Source: a virus
Direction: 5' to 3' (one strand)
IMG/VR virus record: IMGVR_UViG_3300028763_000010
Coordinates: 21,744-85,743 of that record
DNA length: 64,000 nucleotides
Shown: in pieces, positions 8,727 to 15,684 of the stretch
Numbering within the stretch: position 1 is the first letter of the stretch
Layout: each line of letters opens with the position of its first letter
Translations under genes and position numbers: made by a program
Notes under the pieces: model-generated
Databases searched by the model: none
Seen by the model: only the letters and a program-made list of their open reading frames with translations
Told to the model about the DNA's origin: nothing

Positions 8727-9401
8727 TTATTTGTTTGCTCGTGGAAATTCATCAGTAATCGTAATCTTTGATACTTCTTTTTGGTTCTCAAACATTGTGG
8801 CCGAAGAACGTTTCTTAATGGCATCTTTATTTACATTTGCCAAAACCTTATTATAATAATCATACAAATCACTGGCTTGTTTTAAAGCATCAAGTCGTTC
8901 TTTTGTATTTGGGATTTCTATCTCAACATCATGAACTCGGTCAATCATTGACTCACCATCTTCATCAAGTTCTTTATGTGTAACCTTAATTTTCTTTTTA
9001 ATCATATGAGGCATCTTTTGTACTACCTCAGAAAACATATCAATATCTTCTTTTAGTGTATCAAGTAATATCTCATTACGTGTTCTTGAAAATTTAAGGT
9101 ACCCGGCAATACATTTTTGTACCCATTCATTCTCTTCAAAATCACTTACTTTTTTATAAGTCCCGGTATGACTTTTTACCGCTTGTGACCTACGTTGTTG
9201 CAAAGGTTGATTATGAAGGTAGGAACGCTCTTCTCCAAAGACTTTGTATACATAATAGATATAAGCCATGGCCTTATAAAAAAAGACCTTATTTGTACTT
9301 GTATCATAACGTTTAAAATCTCTAAACTCTGGCATTTGCATTGCCATATCAGTAACTTTTATTACCGATTCTTCAAGATATAAAAAATCTTCTACTTGCA
9401 T
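8727..9401 (-). CDS. 224-residue probable tail/neck structural protein
   Basis: Helical and aromatic-rich in the first half (FRDFKRYDTSTNKVFFYKAM, then IYYVYKVFGEE), charged in the second half (MIKKKIKVTHKELDEDGESM), with a Lys/Arg-rich tail. No signal peptide or catalytic motif is seen. It stands between small structural genes and the fibre in a tight run (3- to 6-base gaps). A neck, stopper or tail-completion role is plausible from position. Assignment to a specific crAss-like protein would need a profile search. Confidence 0.55.
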   Translation of the reverse strand: MQVEDFLYLEESVIKVTDMAMQMPEFRDFKRYDTSTNKVFFYKAMAYIYYVYKVFGEERSYLHNQPLQQRRSQAVKSHTGTYKKVSDFEENEWVQKCIAGYLKFSRTRNEILLDTLKEDIDMFSEVVQKMPHMIKKKIKVTHKELDEDGESMIDRVHDVEIEIPNTKERLDALKQASDLYDYYNKVLANVNKDAIKKRSSATMFENQKEVSKITITDEFPRANK

Positions 9402-9404
9402 TGT

Positions 9405-9692
9405 TTAATATGTTTTATAAATTCCTTCTCGATTAATAAACATCATAGATTCCAAAACACCTTTTAAAGCAACATCTAAAGGTATAAGTTCTTTTGAATG
9501 CATTATTTCTGTCTCAGTAATATTATTAGAAACATGTTTTACTTTAATACCTATTAATCTACTTACACGAATAGAACTTCCATTCTTATCTTTTATCTCT
9601 TTGCTTTTGAAAATAGCATGGTCAACTACAAAGACTTTTTCTAAATTTGTGATATTCACTACAGGAATACCTGGCTTTATCCAATTTGACAT
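9405..9692 (-). CDS. 95-residue protein heading the tail operon
   Basis: Small beta-rich protein (KPGIPVVNITNLEKVFVVDH ... ELIPLDVALKGVLESMMFINREG). No family recognised. It is the first gene after the promoter-like box at 9717-9724 and the terminator at 9742-9775, so it heads the leftward tail/lysis transcript. The VNITNLEKVFVVD start and the short length resemble small beta-barrel adaptor proteins, but this is only an impression. Confidence 0.5.
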   Translation of the reverse strand: MSNWIKPGIPVVNITNLEKVFVVDHAIFKSKEIKDKNGSSIRVSRLIGIKVKHVSNNITETEIMHSKELIPLDVALKGVLESMMFINREGIYKTY

Positions 9693-9716
9693 ATATTAGT
9701 TTTTAAATGTTATGTG

Positions 9717-9724
9717 CAAAGATA
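9717..9724 (-). promoter_or_regulatory. Bacteroidota-type -7 box for the tail operon
   Basis: On the minus strand this reads TATCTTTG, an exact match to the Bacteroidota -7 consensus TAnnTTTG, 25 bases upstream of the start codon at 9692. The same octamer stands 27 and 29 bases upstream of two other minus-strand starts (10956 and 12480). A CAAA (TTTG) occurs 13 bases further upstream, shorter than the usual 19-21 spacing, so the -33 element is uncertain. Confidence 0.55.
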
Positions 9725-9741
9725 TAAATTGTTTTTGCAAA

Positions 9742-9775
9742 AAAGAGAAGATAGTATTTAAACTACCTTCTCTTT
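9742..9775 (-). terminator. Intrinsic terminator of the SSB operon
   Basis: AAAGAGAAG (9742-9750) pairs with CTTCTCTTT (9767-9775), with inner TAGT/ACTA pairs. On the minus strand the stem is followed by a TTTTTT run, so it ends the rightmost minus-strand transcript just after the SSB stop codon. A new promoter box follows at once at 9717-9724. Confidence 0.75.
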
Positions 9776-9781
9776 AACATG

Positions 9782-10210
9782 CTAAAATGGAAGGTCCGAA
9801 CCTTCACCACTACCTACTGGAATACCACCAGTAACAAATGGTTTTGCTCCACCACTATTTTCATTAGGATAAATAACAGCACCGGCCGGTGGCATCATAC
9901 TATTACTTTCTGGAATAGGCATACCAGGAACATCTGCCGGCACTTCCGGTTTCTGTATGGAAACAATAGTAAGTTCATTGAAATACTTATCTTGCCATGG
10001 CTTACCCTTTGTCTCAATCTCACAATCAATATGCAATGTAGGATTGGCCAAGAAATATTCATGGATGTCAGTAAAACACTTTACACTAAACTCAACATTG
10101 TCAATCACACTTTTCACAATCCATGTACCAATTGTATAAGGACCATTTTGACCTTCTCCATCATAATTATGGAAATTCTTTACCAACGCTATTCTTTGTA
10201 CTACTTTCAT
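9782..10210 (-). CDS. ssb: Single-stranded DNA-binding protein (SSB)
   Basis: The 142-residue protein has an OB-fold-like N-terminal domain of about 105 residues (YTIGTWIVKSVIDNVEFSVK, LHIDCEIETKGKPW). A Pro/Gly/Asn-rich disordered linker follows, and the C-terminal tip is GSDLPF. The acidic-hydrophobic DLPF tip is the hallmark by which bacterial and phage SSBs recruit replication and repair partners. The gene overlaps its upstream neighbour by ATGA and is followed by a strong terminator, so the two form a separate transcript. Its position in the structural-strand block, away from the replication genes, is unusual. Another OB-fold-like protein is encoded at 37699-38322. Confidence 0.72.
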   Translation of the reverse strand: MKVVQRIALVKNFHNYDGEGQNGPYTIGTWIVKSVIDNVEFSVKCFTDIHEYFLANPTLHIDCEIETKGKPWQDKYFNELTIVSIQKPEVPADVPGMPIPESNSMMPPAGAVIYPNENSGGAKPFVTGGIPVGSGEGSDLPF

Positions 10211-10956
10211 CTCTTTGTTCTATTTGTTCTCCTTTTGGTTCTATTTTGAAATACCATTCTTTTCTCACCATTCTCAACTACCGTATTCCATTCCCAACGA
10301 TAACGCATTACTTCATAACCATAGTTTACTGACAGAAGCAAATGGAATAGCCTATAAGCCTCGATTGGAACCGAAACAGTACCATGGTTCAATAAAGTAA
10401 TCAACCACGTAGAAAGCATGTGTGAGTTGTTTATCTGACGTTCATTATCCTTATCAATATCACTCATTATTAAATCAGGGACAAATACCGGAGTAGTCAA
10501 CAAACCACTAATGATTTGTTCTTTTTCCAATAAGTTTTCAGATAATGATAAGTTAGTTGCAAACGCCTCAGAAAACTGCCTTTGAGAAGTAGATAATAAA
10601 TTCTGCAAACTCAATAGAACCTTACCTAAATCATCTCTTGAAAAATAAACATCTCCTTTTTTGATACTGTCAATAAAATCTTCTACAGATTCTTTTATAG
10701 AAAGAAGACCATCTTCACTACTAGAATAAAATTCAATTCTTACACGATAATCAGTAAACTTGATTAAACGAATACCATTAAACTTTTTTACAAAAGTACT
10801 TTCAGTAGAACTAAATACTCTACCACACTTTTGACAACTATACAAATAACTCTCATTACCCCGTGCATCTACTATACTACCATGGAACAATGAACCTCGC
10901 GTATCACAACGCCTTACTAAGCACTTAATAAATGCTCCTAATGAACGATCACTCAT
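10207..10956 (-). CDS. Zinc-ribbon protein co-transcribed with SSB
   Basis: The 249-residue protein has Cys12, Cys17, Cys41 and Cys44 in a C-x4-C ... C-x2-C arrangement (YSCQKCGRVFSS), consistent with an N-terminal zinc ribbon. The middle is helical (residues about 90-160, SLQNLLSTSQRQFSEAFATN) and the C-terminus very basic (NRTKRRTNRTKR). Basic tail plus zinc ribbon suggests nucleic-acid binding. It is the first gene after the promoter box at 10983-10990 and overlaps SSB by 4 bases, so a role in early DNA metabolism or transcription is likely. No family recognised. Confidence 0.58.
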   Translation of the reverse strand: MSDRSLGAFIKCLVRRCDTRGSLFHGSIVDARGNESYLYSCQKCGRVFSSTESTFVKKFNGIRLIKFTDYRVRIEFYSSSEDGLLSIKESVEDFIDSIKKGDVYFSRDDLGKVLLSLQNLLSTSQRQFSEAFATNLSLSENLLEKEQIISGLLTTPVFVPDLIMSDIDKDNERQINNSHMLSTWLITLLNHGTVSVPIEAYRLFHLLLSVNYGYEVMRYRWEWNTVVENGEKRMVFQNRTKRRTNRTKR

Positions 10957-10982
10957 AAATTATTCTCTTTAAAATTATACCC

Positions 10983-10990
10983 CAAAGATA
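10983..10990 (-). promoter_or_regulatory. Bacteroidota-type -7 box for the zinc-ribbon/SSB operon
   Basis: TATCTTTG on the minus strand, 27 bases upstream of the start codon at 10956. Identical octamer and near-identical spacing to the boxes at 9717 and 12509. A CAAC lies 13 bases further upstream, again closer than the canonical -33 position. Confidence 0.55.
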
Positions 10991-11205
10991 ACTAATAAAA
11001 AAACAACTACCTAGTAATAATACTATTATAAATTACCATTAACATCACAACCATTCCAACGAAGAACATATCCTACACTACCATATACAATATACAAGCC
11101 CCCCGTATACCCACTACCAAATTACGAAAGCCTTGGATACTCTCTGCTAACTCCCCCCGGTTAGACGTATAAAAAAATTAATTACAAATTAAAAACAAAA
11201 TTATT
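10991..11205. promoter_or_regulatory. Divergent intergenic control region, A/C-rich on the plus strand
   Basis: No open frame of note. From about 11,000 to 11,130 the plus strand is almost free of G and strongly A/C-rich. Two C6 runs (11099-11104 and 11153-11158) stand out in an AT-rich genome, and CTAAC/GTTAG can form a small hairpin around the second. The region separates leftward and rightward transcription, so it holds divergent promoters and could hold a replication origin. No exact TAnnTTTG box was found for the rightward gene. Confidence 0.45.
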
Positions 11206-11568
11206 ATGAGCAAATTATTGTACAAAGCAGACAAAGCTGCTGAATTGAAATTCGACCTTAGTGACATCGTGCCAACATCATTTGAAATCGTTGGACAATT
11301 CTATCGTGACGGAAGTCAGAAGACTGCTGCCGGCAAGTTGGTAAAGATTGAAGCAGATGATGCTGATGTATCTAATCCAAACTTACGCATCTGGTGTAAC
11401 ATGGCTATCGCAGGAATGACTGACAACTTCTCTCAAGAAGTGACACGCATGAACTCATGTGGGTTCGAGTCAGTGATTGACAAAGATCAAGCTGCTAATG
11501 GTATCATTAAACTTAAAGCAGGTGCTAAGATTAGCTGCTTAGGTGGTGTAATCAAATACAGCATGTAA
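11206..11568 (+). CDS. 120-residue protein, single-gene transcription unit, unknown function
   Basis: Predicted beta-rich (LKFDLSDIVPTSFEIVGQFY, CLGGVIKYSM) with no membrane segment. Its codons are visibly richer in C-ending triplets (ATC, AAC, TTC, CGC) than those of neighbouring AT-rich genes, which suggests high expression. It is isolated: a divergent control region precedes it and a strong terminator follows within 10 bases. A stand-alone, probably strongly expressed protein at the first rightward position might be a virion component or an early host-takeover factor. No family is recognised. Confidence 0.6.
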   Translation: MSKLLYKADKAAELKFDLSDIVPTSFEIVGQFYRDGSQKTAAGKLVKIEADDADVSNPNLRIWCNMAIAGMTDNFSQEVTRMNSCGFESVIDKDQAANGIIKLKAGAKISCLGGVIKYSM

Positions 11569-11575
11569 GAACAAC

Positions 11576-11605
11576 AAAGGGAGATGTAATGTCTCCCTTT
11601 TTTTT
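11576..11605 (+). terminator. Intrinsic terminator after the 120-residue gene
   Basis: AAAGGGAGA (11576-11584) pairs with TCTCCCTTT (11592-11600) around a 7-base loop, followed by a T-run of eight counting the last stem bases. One of the clearest terminators in the window. Confidence 0.85.
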
Positions 11606-11716
11606 AAATACTATTACCTCGAAATACTTACTTGCTAGAGTTGTTGCGGACTGGCTTGTTTAAGTGATTCCTACGCACGCATTACTATTATTATACACAC
11701 ACTAATACTTATCATT

Positions 11717-11890
11717 ATGAAACCTTCTAAACATATCATTGAGCATATTATATATGCCTTTATATTCGGTGTTGCATTTATATTCTTTGCTACTCATACA
11801 TATATATATGGTAGAGCAATTCTTATTGGTGCATTGTTCTTCTTTGTACTACATGTGCATGAAGCAATAGAACATTATAAGAATAGATAA
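11717..11890 (+). CDS. 57-residue two-segment membrane protein
   Basis: MKPSKHIIEHIIYAFIFGVA then a second hydrophobic stretch (RAILIGALFFFVLHVHEAIE), ending HYKNR. Two membrane helices separated by a short loop, His-rich at the ends. It is preceded by a TTGCGG / GCTTGTTTAAG leader motif (11644-11664) that recurs at 13142-13158. No family recognised. It could be a superinfection-exclusion or host membrane-active peptide, but that is a guess from size alone. Confidence 0.5.
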   Translation: MKPSKHIIEHIIYAFIFGVAFIFFATHTYIYGRAILIGALFFFVLHVHEAIEHYKNR

Positions 11891-11896
11891 TACTAC

Positions 11897-11983
11897 TAAT
11901 TGATGGCGTTACTCGTGAGAGTAGATGCATTTGATTCTATCGGTACCTCATTTCACCCAACAAGGTGCAGAAGCCATCAATTA
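11897..11983 (+). ncRNA. Possible structured RNA closed by an 11-bp stem
   Basis: TAATTGATGGC (11897-11907) is perfectly complementary to GCCATCAATTA (11973-11983). Inside are a 5-bp hairpin capped by a GTGA (GNRA) tetraloop (11910-11923) and a CACC/GGTG hairpin (11954-11967), giving an 87-base multi-arm fold. It lies between converging genes, but no U-tract follows the stem on the plus strand, so it is not a normal terminator. No known family recognised. The same sequence could equally act as a DNA cruciform or protein-binding site. Confidence 0.4.
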
Positions 11984-11991
11984 AATCTATT

Positions 11992-12480
11992 TCAATAACC
12001 TTGATTATCTTTTAATATCTTACCAAAGTAATCAATCCATTTAAGTCTATAAGGTTTGTTGATATGTTTATTCTTATACATTGTCAACTCCTCATATGTC
12101 TTAGTAGAATAGAACTCTTTGTATTGACTCATTGCTAATGTATCATCATCTAATTTTTCTTCTATTGGTTGAATAACAACTTGGTCGTTATTTGTCATTA
12201 TGACAATATTATTGGCTATTTGTTGTCTAGGTTCATCAATAGACTTATTTATCACTGGTGGAATAGCATCATGCTTATAGTTCTTTTCTTTATCGGATTG
12301 ATAGTATTCAACACCTACATAGATAGTATAAATACCTGATTGATACATTCCTATATCATTGTATTTACGTATTACAGTACTCAATGATACTTCTAAGAAT
12401 AATGCTAAGTCTGTTTTAGATTTAATACAGACGGCTATATTCGTTTCTCTGTGAATTACTATTGCCAATTTCTTTGCCAT
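11992..12480 (-). CDS. HTH-type regulator
   Basis: The protein has 162 residues from the start MAKKLAIVIHRE at 12480. A longer in-frame start at 12531 would run through the promoter box at 12509-12516, so 12480 is preferred. Residues about 20-40 (SKTDLALFLEVSLSTVIRKY) look like a helix-turn-helix, followed by a short beta segment and an acidic-to-basic C-terminal half without recognised domains. It is the only minus-strand gene between the two transcription blocks and diverges from the small membrane protein at 12549. This is the layout of a regulatory switch, which is an inference. Confidence 0.55.
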   Translation of the reverse strand: MAKKLAIVIHRETNIAVCIKSKTDLALFLEVSLSTVIRKYNDIGMYQSGIYTIYVGVEYYQSDKEKNYKHDAIPPVINKSIDEPRQQIANNIVIMTNNDQVVIQPIEEKLDDDTLAMSQYKEFYSTKTYEELTMYKNKHINKPYRLKWIDYFGKILKDNQGY

Positions 12481-12508
12481 AATGAAATGTTTTAATGGAT
12501 TTATTACG

Positions 12509-12516
12509 CAAAGATA
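12509..12516 (-). promoter_or_regulatory. Bacteroidota-type -7 box for the HTH regulator
   Basis: TATCTTTG on the minus strand, 29 bases upstream of the start codon at 12480. The third instance of the same box at 25-29 bases from a minus-strand start. A GTTT lies about 19 bases further upstream and could serve as a poor -33 element. Confidence 0.5.
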
Positions 12517-12548
12517 ATTATTATTATTCATTCATAAACTATACAATC

Positions 12549-12827
12549 ATGCAAACATTTAATTCTAGAACAACTCAAATACTGTTGTTATTTTCATTGA
12601 TAATAATACTTATTATCACTTTTGTATCAGTAACTTACAAGGTAGAAACACCACGTAAACAACCTCTGAGAATCGTACAGAACATTGTAATAGACATTGT
12701 GCCTTCAAATATAGAAAAGGATATGTCATACATTATTATCCAAGATAAGCGCTCTGGACAGCTAAATATAGAGTCTGTTGGCAACGAACAACTACAATAT
12801 TTCAAGGTAGGTGATACGCTACAATAG
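12549..12827 (+). CDS. Single-pass membrane protein, 92 residues
   Basis: From the start MQTFNSRTTQ. An N-terminal hydrophobic helix (ILLLFSLIIILIITFVSVTY, residues about 11-30) is followed by about 60 soluble residues predicted beta/alpha (IIQDKRSGQLNIESVGNEQL ... GDTLQ). An in-frame ATG 54 bases upstream would extend into the divergent promoter region and is not preferred. It could be a membrane-anchored extracytoplasmic protein. No family recognised. Confidence 0.5.
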   Translation: MQTFNSRTTQILLLFSLIIILIITFVSVTYKVETPRKQPLRIVQNIVIDIVPSNIEKDMSYIIIQDKRSGQLNIESVGNEQLQYFKVGDTLQ

Positions 12828-13309
12828 GCTACAGTAAAGGGTTTCAGAGCTTTTGAACACCCTCTGTACACTCCTATTCTCTGCTATTGCTATCTATAGT
12901 CTCTCTTAGTATATAAAGCTTATAATGCGTTGAATTCGTCGTTATATGTATTAGTACGGTTTATTGAGATATAGTGGTGGCATTGGTGAGTTGGTTGTAT
13001 TCCTTAAGTATTCATTTCTTATAATAGAGTATAGTGTGTTGAATCTATTGGTCTACATTATATTAGATTATTTGATAGTGGTTGTGATTGGTGTAATCCG
13101 GTGTATCAGATACTATATAATATTGTAAGATTTGATTACTTTTGCGGGCTTGTTTAAGCTACTTTCTTTTATTGATATGATACATAGTGTCATTCTATTG
13201 CTATTCGTTCAACAGTGAGCTTTCTATGCGTTGAAATGACGTGTGTGGTTAGTGTGAATGATAGCTTATTTGCTATATATATAATTTAAAACTACAAAAA
13301 CTTATTATA
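12828..13309. other. 480-base non-coding region, G/T-rich on the plus strand
   Basis: No credible open frame on either strand. The plus strand is G/T-rich and C-poor between about 12,930 and 13,130, the opposite bias to 10,991-11,130. GTTGAA occurs in three direct copies (near 12929, 13036, 13230) and once inverted (13206-13216). The 10-mer ATGCGTTGAA is exact at 12925 and 13226. A TACTTTTG box (TAnnTTTG) at 13137-13144 is followed by GCTTGTTTAAG. The region could hold promoters for the rightward genes and origin-like repeats; neither is proven. Confidence 0.4.
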
Positions 13310-13783
13310 ATGGAAAAAATAAATACAATAATTGAAATAAAGCATTTTATTGAATGTCCATATTGCCATAATTCAAAAAACAGAATCGACCACTTATTTA
13401 ATGAAGAAGGAAAAGAAATTAGTTGGGGATATTGGTATTGCGATGAATGTGGTGGTGGTTACAAAGGAATAGTAAAAGGTAAAGAAGTTTTTATTGAAAA
13501 AACAATAAAAAGAAAAGACGATTCTATTATTTTTCTTAAAAATGGAAACATATTACTTGCTATAAAAGGAATGTATTTTAATGGTAATCATGATATAGAA
13601 AATGATAGATATTTTTATGAAGAACATACTTGTCCAATAAATTATTTAAAAAATGTAGAAATGATTATTAATTTAGAAGATGATAATATTGATCCACATG
13701 GTATTTTTAAATTTATTACTTCTATACCATATATTAATTTAGAAAACGTTGAAGATATTAAAACATTATTACCCTCTTTTTAG
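13310..13783 (+). CDS. Small zinc-ribbon protein of unknown function
   Basis: The 157-residue protein has CPYC (about residues 17-20) and CDEC (about 46-49) forming a four-cysteine ribbon (FIECPYCHNSKNRI and YWYCDECGGGYKG). A beta-rich domain and an acidic C-terminal part follow. It is very AT-rich compared with the replication genes, as are several small genes here. Such ribbons occur in phage regulators that bind nucleic acid or host transcription machinery. It is the first gene after the long non-coding region. Confidence 0.5.
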   Translation: MEKINTIIEIKHFIECPYCHNSKNRIDHLFNEEGKEISWGYWYCDECGGGYKGIVKGKEVFIEKTIKRKDDSIIFLKNGNILLAIKGMYFNGNHDIENDRYFYEEHTCPINYLKNVEMIINLEDDNIDPHGIFKFITSIPYINLENVEDIKTLLPSF

Positions 13784-13863
13784 CATAAATATAGCTCATT
13801 TCTATTATTGTCTATTTATTCCTTTATATAAACTATTTATTATTCATTTAAAAACAAATTCTT

Positions 13864-14106
13864 ATGAAAACAGGTGACTTAATTATTTTGAAAGAAATCT
13901 ACATCAATGGATGTGGTAGAGATTATCCAGCAAATTCTATTGGTACATTAGCTAGTGTAGTACCAGATAGTGATGGTGATTTACGTGTTGTATTTGCAAT
14001 ACATAGTAATGGTAATTATACTTATGTTCCAGCTGATAAAGTAAAATTAATCCCAGAAGATAGTATTACAAAAGCTAAAGATATTTGCGAGAATGCTGTG
14101 CTCTAA
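13864..14106 (+). CDS. 80-residue SH3-like beta protein
   Basis: Begins MKTGDLIILKEIYINGCGRD and continues with short strands and turns (NSIGTLASVVPDSDGDLRVV, YTYVPADKVKLIPED). The GDLIILKE ... VPADKVKLI framing resembles small SH3/KOW-like barrels that bind nucleic acids or peptides, but there is no diagnostic motif. The end overlaps the next gene by 14 bases, suggesting coupling. Confidence 0.45.
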   Translation: MKTGDLIILKEIYINGCGRDYPANSIGTLASVVPDSDGDLRVVFAIHSNGNYTYVPADKVKLIPEDSITKAKDICENAVL

Positions 14107-14455
14107 CGACCCAATCATTATGCTACTGTATCTCCTTATGGGATTTGCAGTAGCTGCTCTTGCTCTTTGCTTTCAGCATATACAAGAGCCTGGAATGATA
14201 TTCGACTGGTATCATGACTGGTTATACAAATACGTGCGATATAAGCGACTTTTATCTAAGTATGGTAAGAATATACGTTTTATATCTTTTATGGCCTATA
14301 TAGCAAAGCCATTGGGCTTATGTCCCTATTGTAATGGGATATGGATTGCTATCATCACTTACTTGATTGCTTTTGGATTCTATTGGGATATATTTCTATT
14401 CATTGGCATATCATGGTTCTTTATTCGATTTATTCAACAAAACAAAATCATTTGA
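14093..14455 (+). CDS. Multi-pass membrane protein with a CPYC motif
   Basis: The 120-residue protein has an N-terminal membrane helix (PIIMLLYLLMGFAVAALALC), a charged middle (DWLYKYVRYKRLLSKYGKN) and two further hydrophobic segments in the C-terminal half. GLCPYCNGIWIAII (about residue 76) puts two Cys at a membrane edge, reminiscent of DUF1360-type proteins. An alternative start lies nine codons in. Function unknown; membrane location is the only firm reading. Confidence 0.5.
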   Translation: MLCSNDPIIMLLYLLMGFAVAALALCFQHIQEPGMIFDWYHDWLYKYVRYKRLLSKYGKNIRFISFMAYIAKPLGLCPYCNGIWIAIITYLIAFGFYWDIFLFIGISWFFIRFIQQNKII

Positions 14456-14456
14456 T

Positions 14457-14672
14457 ATGATCATTAATAATATACAACAAGTTTATGATATTGTTGGTAA
14501 TGAAATAATGTTATCCGGGTTAAGTAATAGTCAAATAGCAACGAAAGCTGGAGTAACTGAAAGTATGGTTAGTTCAGTAAGAGGTGGAAGATATATACAA
14601 GTTAGTTTTGAAAAATTCATTGTGATTTGTAAAGCTTTAGAAATTGAACTTCAAATTAATATTAAAAAATAA
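14457..14672 (+). CDS. XRE-type helix-turn-helix DNA-binding protein
   Basis: The 71-residue protein runs MIINNIQQVYDIVGNEIMLS then GLSNSQIATKAGVTESMVSS. The second stretch is a classic Cro/C1-type HTH: Gln-Ile-Ala as start of helix 2 and Val-Thr-Glu-Ser-Met-Val-Ser-Ser as recognition helix, followed by RGGRYIQVSFEKF and a helix typical of XRE domains. No effector domain. An upstream in-frame ATG would lie inside the membrane-protein gene, so 14457 is used. Probable regulator of the local operon. Confidence 0.65.
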   Translation: MIINNIQQVYDIVGNEIMLSGLSNSQIATKAGVTESMVSSVRGGRYIQVSFEKFIVICKALEIELQINIKK

Positions 14673-14676
14673 TAGT

Positions 14677-14955
14677 ATGCTTGAAAATAAAGGAATAGAA
14701 GATAAAATCTTCTACATGCACAATAACAAGATTGAACATAAAGCAATCTTAGGTATATCAACATATGTTGGTAAATGTGAAGTATTAATGAGTAGCAATA
14801 AAATTGTTCCAGAAGGTGAATTTCTTGTTATTTATCACATGGGTTCATATCAAGAAATTGATGCAATAAATGCTTATGATACTCTTGATGATTTAATGCA
14901 AAGTCTAACAACACCATTAAACTTACCAGATGGCATACAAAGTAGAGAATCCTAA
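14677..14955 (+). CDS. 92-residue protein of unknown function
   Basis: From MLENKGIEDKIFYMHNNKI. Mixed alpha/beta with short strands (ILGISTYVGKCEVLM, GEFLVIYHMGSY) and an acidic C-terminal helix. No motif recognised. It starts 2 bases after the HTH gene stop and overlaps the following gene by 26 bases, so it belongs to the same operon. Confidence 0.45.
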   Translation: MLENKGIEDKIFYMHNNKIEHKAILGISTYVGKCEVLMSSNKIVPEGEFLVIYHMGSYQEIDAINAYDTLDDLMQSLTTPLNLPDGIQSRES

Positions 14956-15196
14956 AGGATTTAAAGTAATAAACACTACAGCTGTTGAATGCCTAAAATG
15001 GGGTGGATTTGGTGTATGTGATCATTGTAATCAATCTTCTAATGAAGGTCGATTTATTGCAGTTCTAAATCATTGGGTATGTCCTGAATGCTTTGATAAA
15101 TGGCTTAAACGTGCTGTTGTCTATGAAGAGGACAAACCTTATGAGACTAAAGTATTTAATCGCTATGCCAAATTGCTTGGCTTACCGATTGAATAG
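14930..15196 (+). CDS. Small four-cysteine zinc-binding protein
   Basis: The 88-residue protein has CDHC (about residues 30-33) and CPEC (about 51-54), with GVCDHCNQSS and HWVCPECFDKW forming a treble-clef-like zinc site. It is basic and helical at the C-terminus (KVFNRYAKLLGLPIE). Similar small zinc proteins are common in Bacteroidota phages without assigned role. It overlaps the preceding gene by 26 bases. Confidence 0.5.
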   Translation: MAYKVENPKGFKVINTTAVECLKWGGFGVCDHCNQSSNEGRFIAVLNHWVCPECFDKWLKRAVVYEEDKPYETKVFNRYAKLLGLPIE

Positions 15197-15278
15197 TGAT
15201 TGGAATAGCTTGGATAATTATCTCGTATCTAGTCGTGTAGAATAATGACAAATAATTATTAGGTAGCTAACAATTACA

Positions 15279-15359
15279 GGGAGTGTAGCTCATCAGATAG
15301 AGTTTACTGCATAGAAATATGTGTTGTAAGGGTCGGAGGTTTAAGTCCTTCCACTCCCA
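15279..15359 (+). tRNA. tRNA-like gene with an abnormal anticodon arm
   Basis: A full acceptor stem (GGGAGTG 15279-15285 / CACTCCC 15352-15358), a D arm (GCTC ... GAGT), a 5-base variable loop (15330-15334) and a proper T arm (GGAGG TTTAAGT CCTTC, 15335-15351) make this a tRNA by architecture. The anticodon arm does not fit: TTAC (15304-15307) and GTAA (15326-15329) enclose 18 bases instead of a 7-base loop. Those bases can fold into TGCATA-GAAA-TATGTG with a GNRA tetraloop. No anticodon can be read, so the amino acid is unassigned. Total length is 80 rather than 72. It may be a decoy, a degenerate tRNA or a gene with an 8- to 12-base insertion. Confidence 0.6.
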
Positions 15360-15384
15360 CAAATATTAATAAAAACTATTTATA

Positions 15385-15678
15385 ATGAGAAATTTGAATA
15401 AGATTGTTTCTATTGTATTAAAAATGATAGAGAATAATGAATGCGAAGATTTGACTAATGAAGAATTAGAACAAATATCAATACTCATTCATAGACCTAC
15501 CACAATGGGTCGAGAAGATGCTGCTAAGTTTATGGGAGTATCTTTGACTAGGTTTCATGAATTAAAAGATTATGGTATAATACCTGAACCACGTAAAGTA
15601 AAAGGATTTCGTGAAAAATCATATTATGTTTCAGATTTAAAAAAAGCATTAGAATTAAAGAAACAACTAAAGCTATAA
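15385..15678 (+). CDS. Excisionase/MerR-like helix-turn-helix protein
   Basis: The 97-residue protein has GREDAAKFMGVSLTRFHELK (about residues 45-64), followed by DYGIIPEPRKVKGFREKSYY. This is the HTH-plus-wing pattern of the excisionase/MerR-like fold: AAKFMGVS helix, recognition helix, then a basic wing. It ends in a Lys/Leu helix. Bacteroidota phages and mobile elements use such small proteins as transcription regulators or recombination directionality factors. No integrase is visible, so regulation is more likely. Confidence 0.6.
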   Translation: MRNLNKIVSIVLKMIENNECEDLTNEELEQISILIHRPTTMGREDAAKFMGVSLTRFHELKDYGIIPEPRKVKGFREKSYYVSDLKKALELKKQLKL

Positions 15679-15684
15679 AATTCA

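Noticed and set aside
11897-11983. Intrinsic terminator for the converging genes
   Set aside because: No U-tract after the stem on the plus strand, and the fold has several arms, unlike a terminator.
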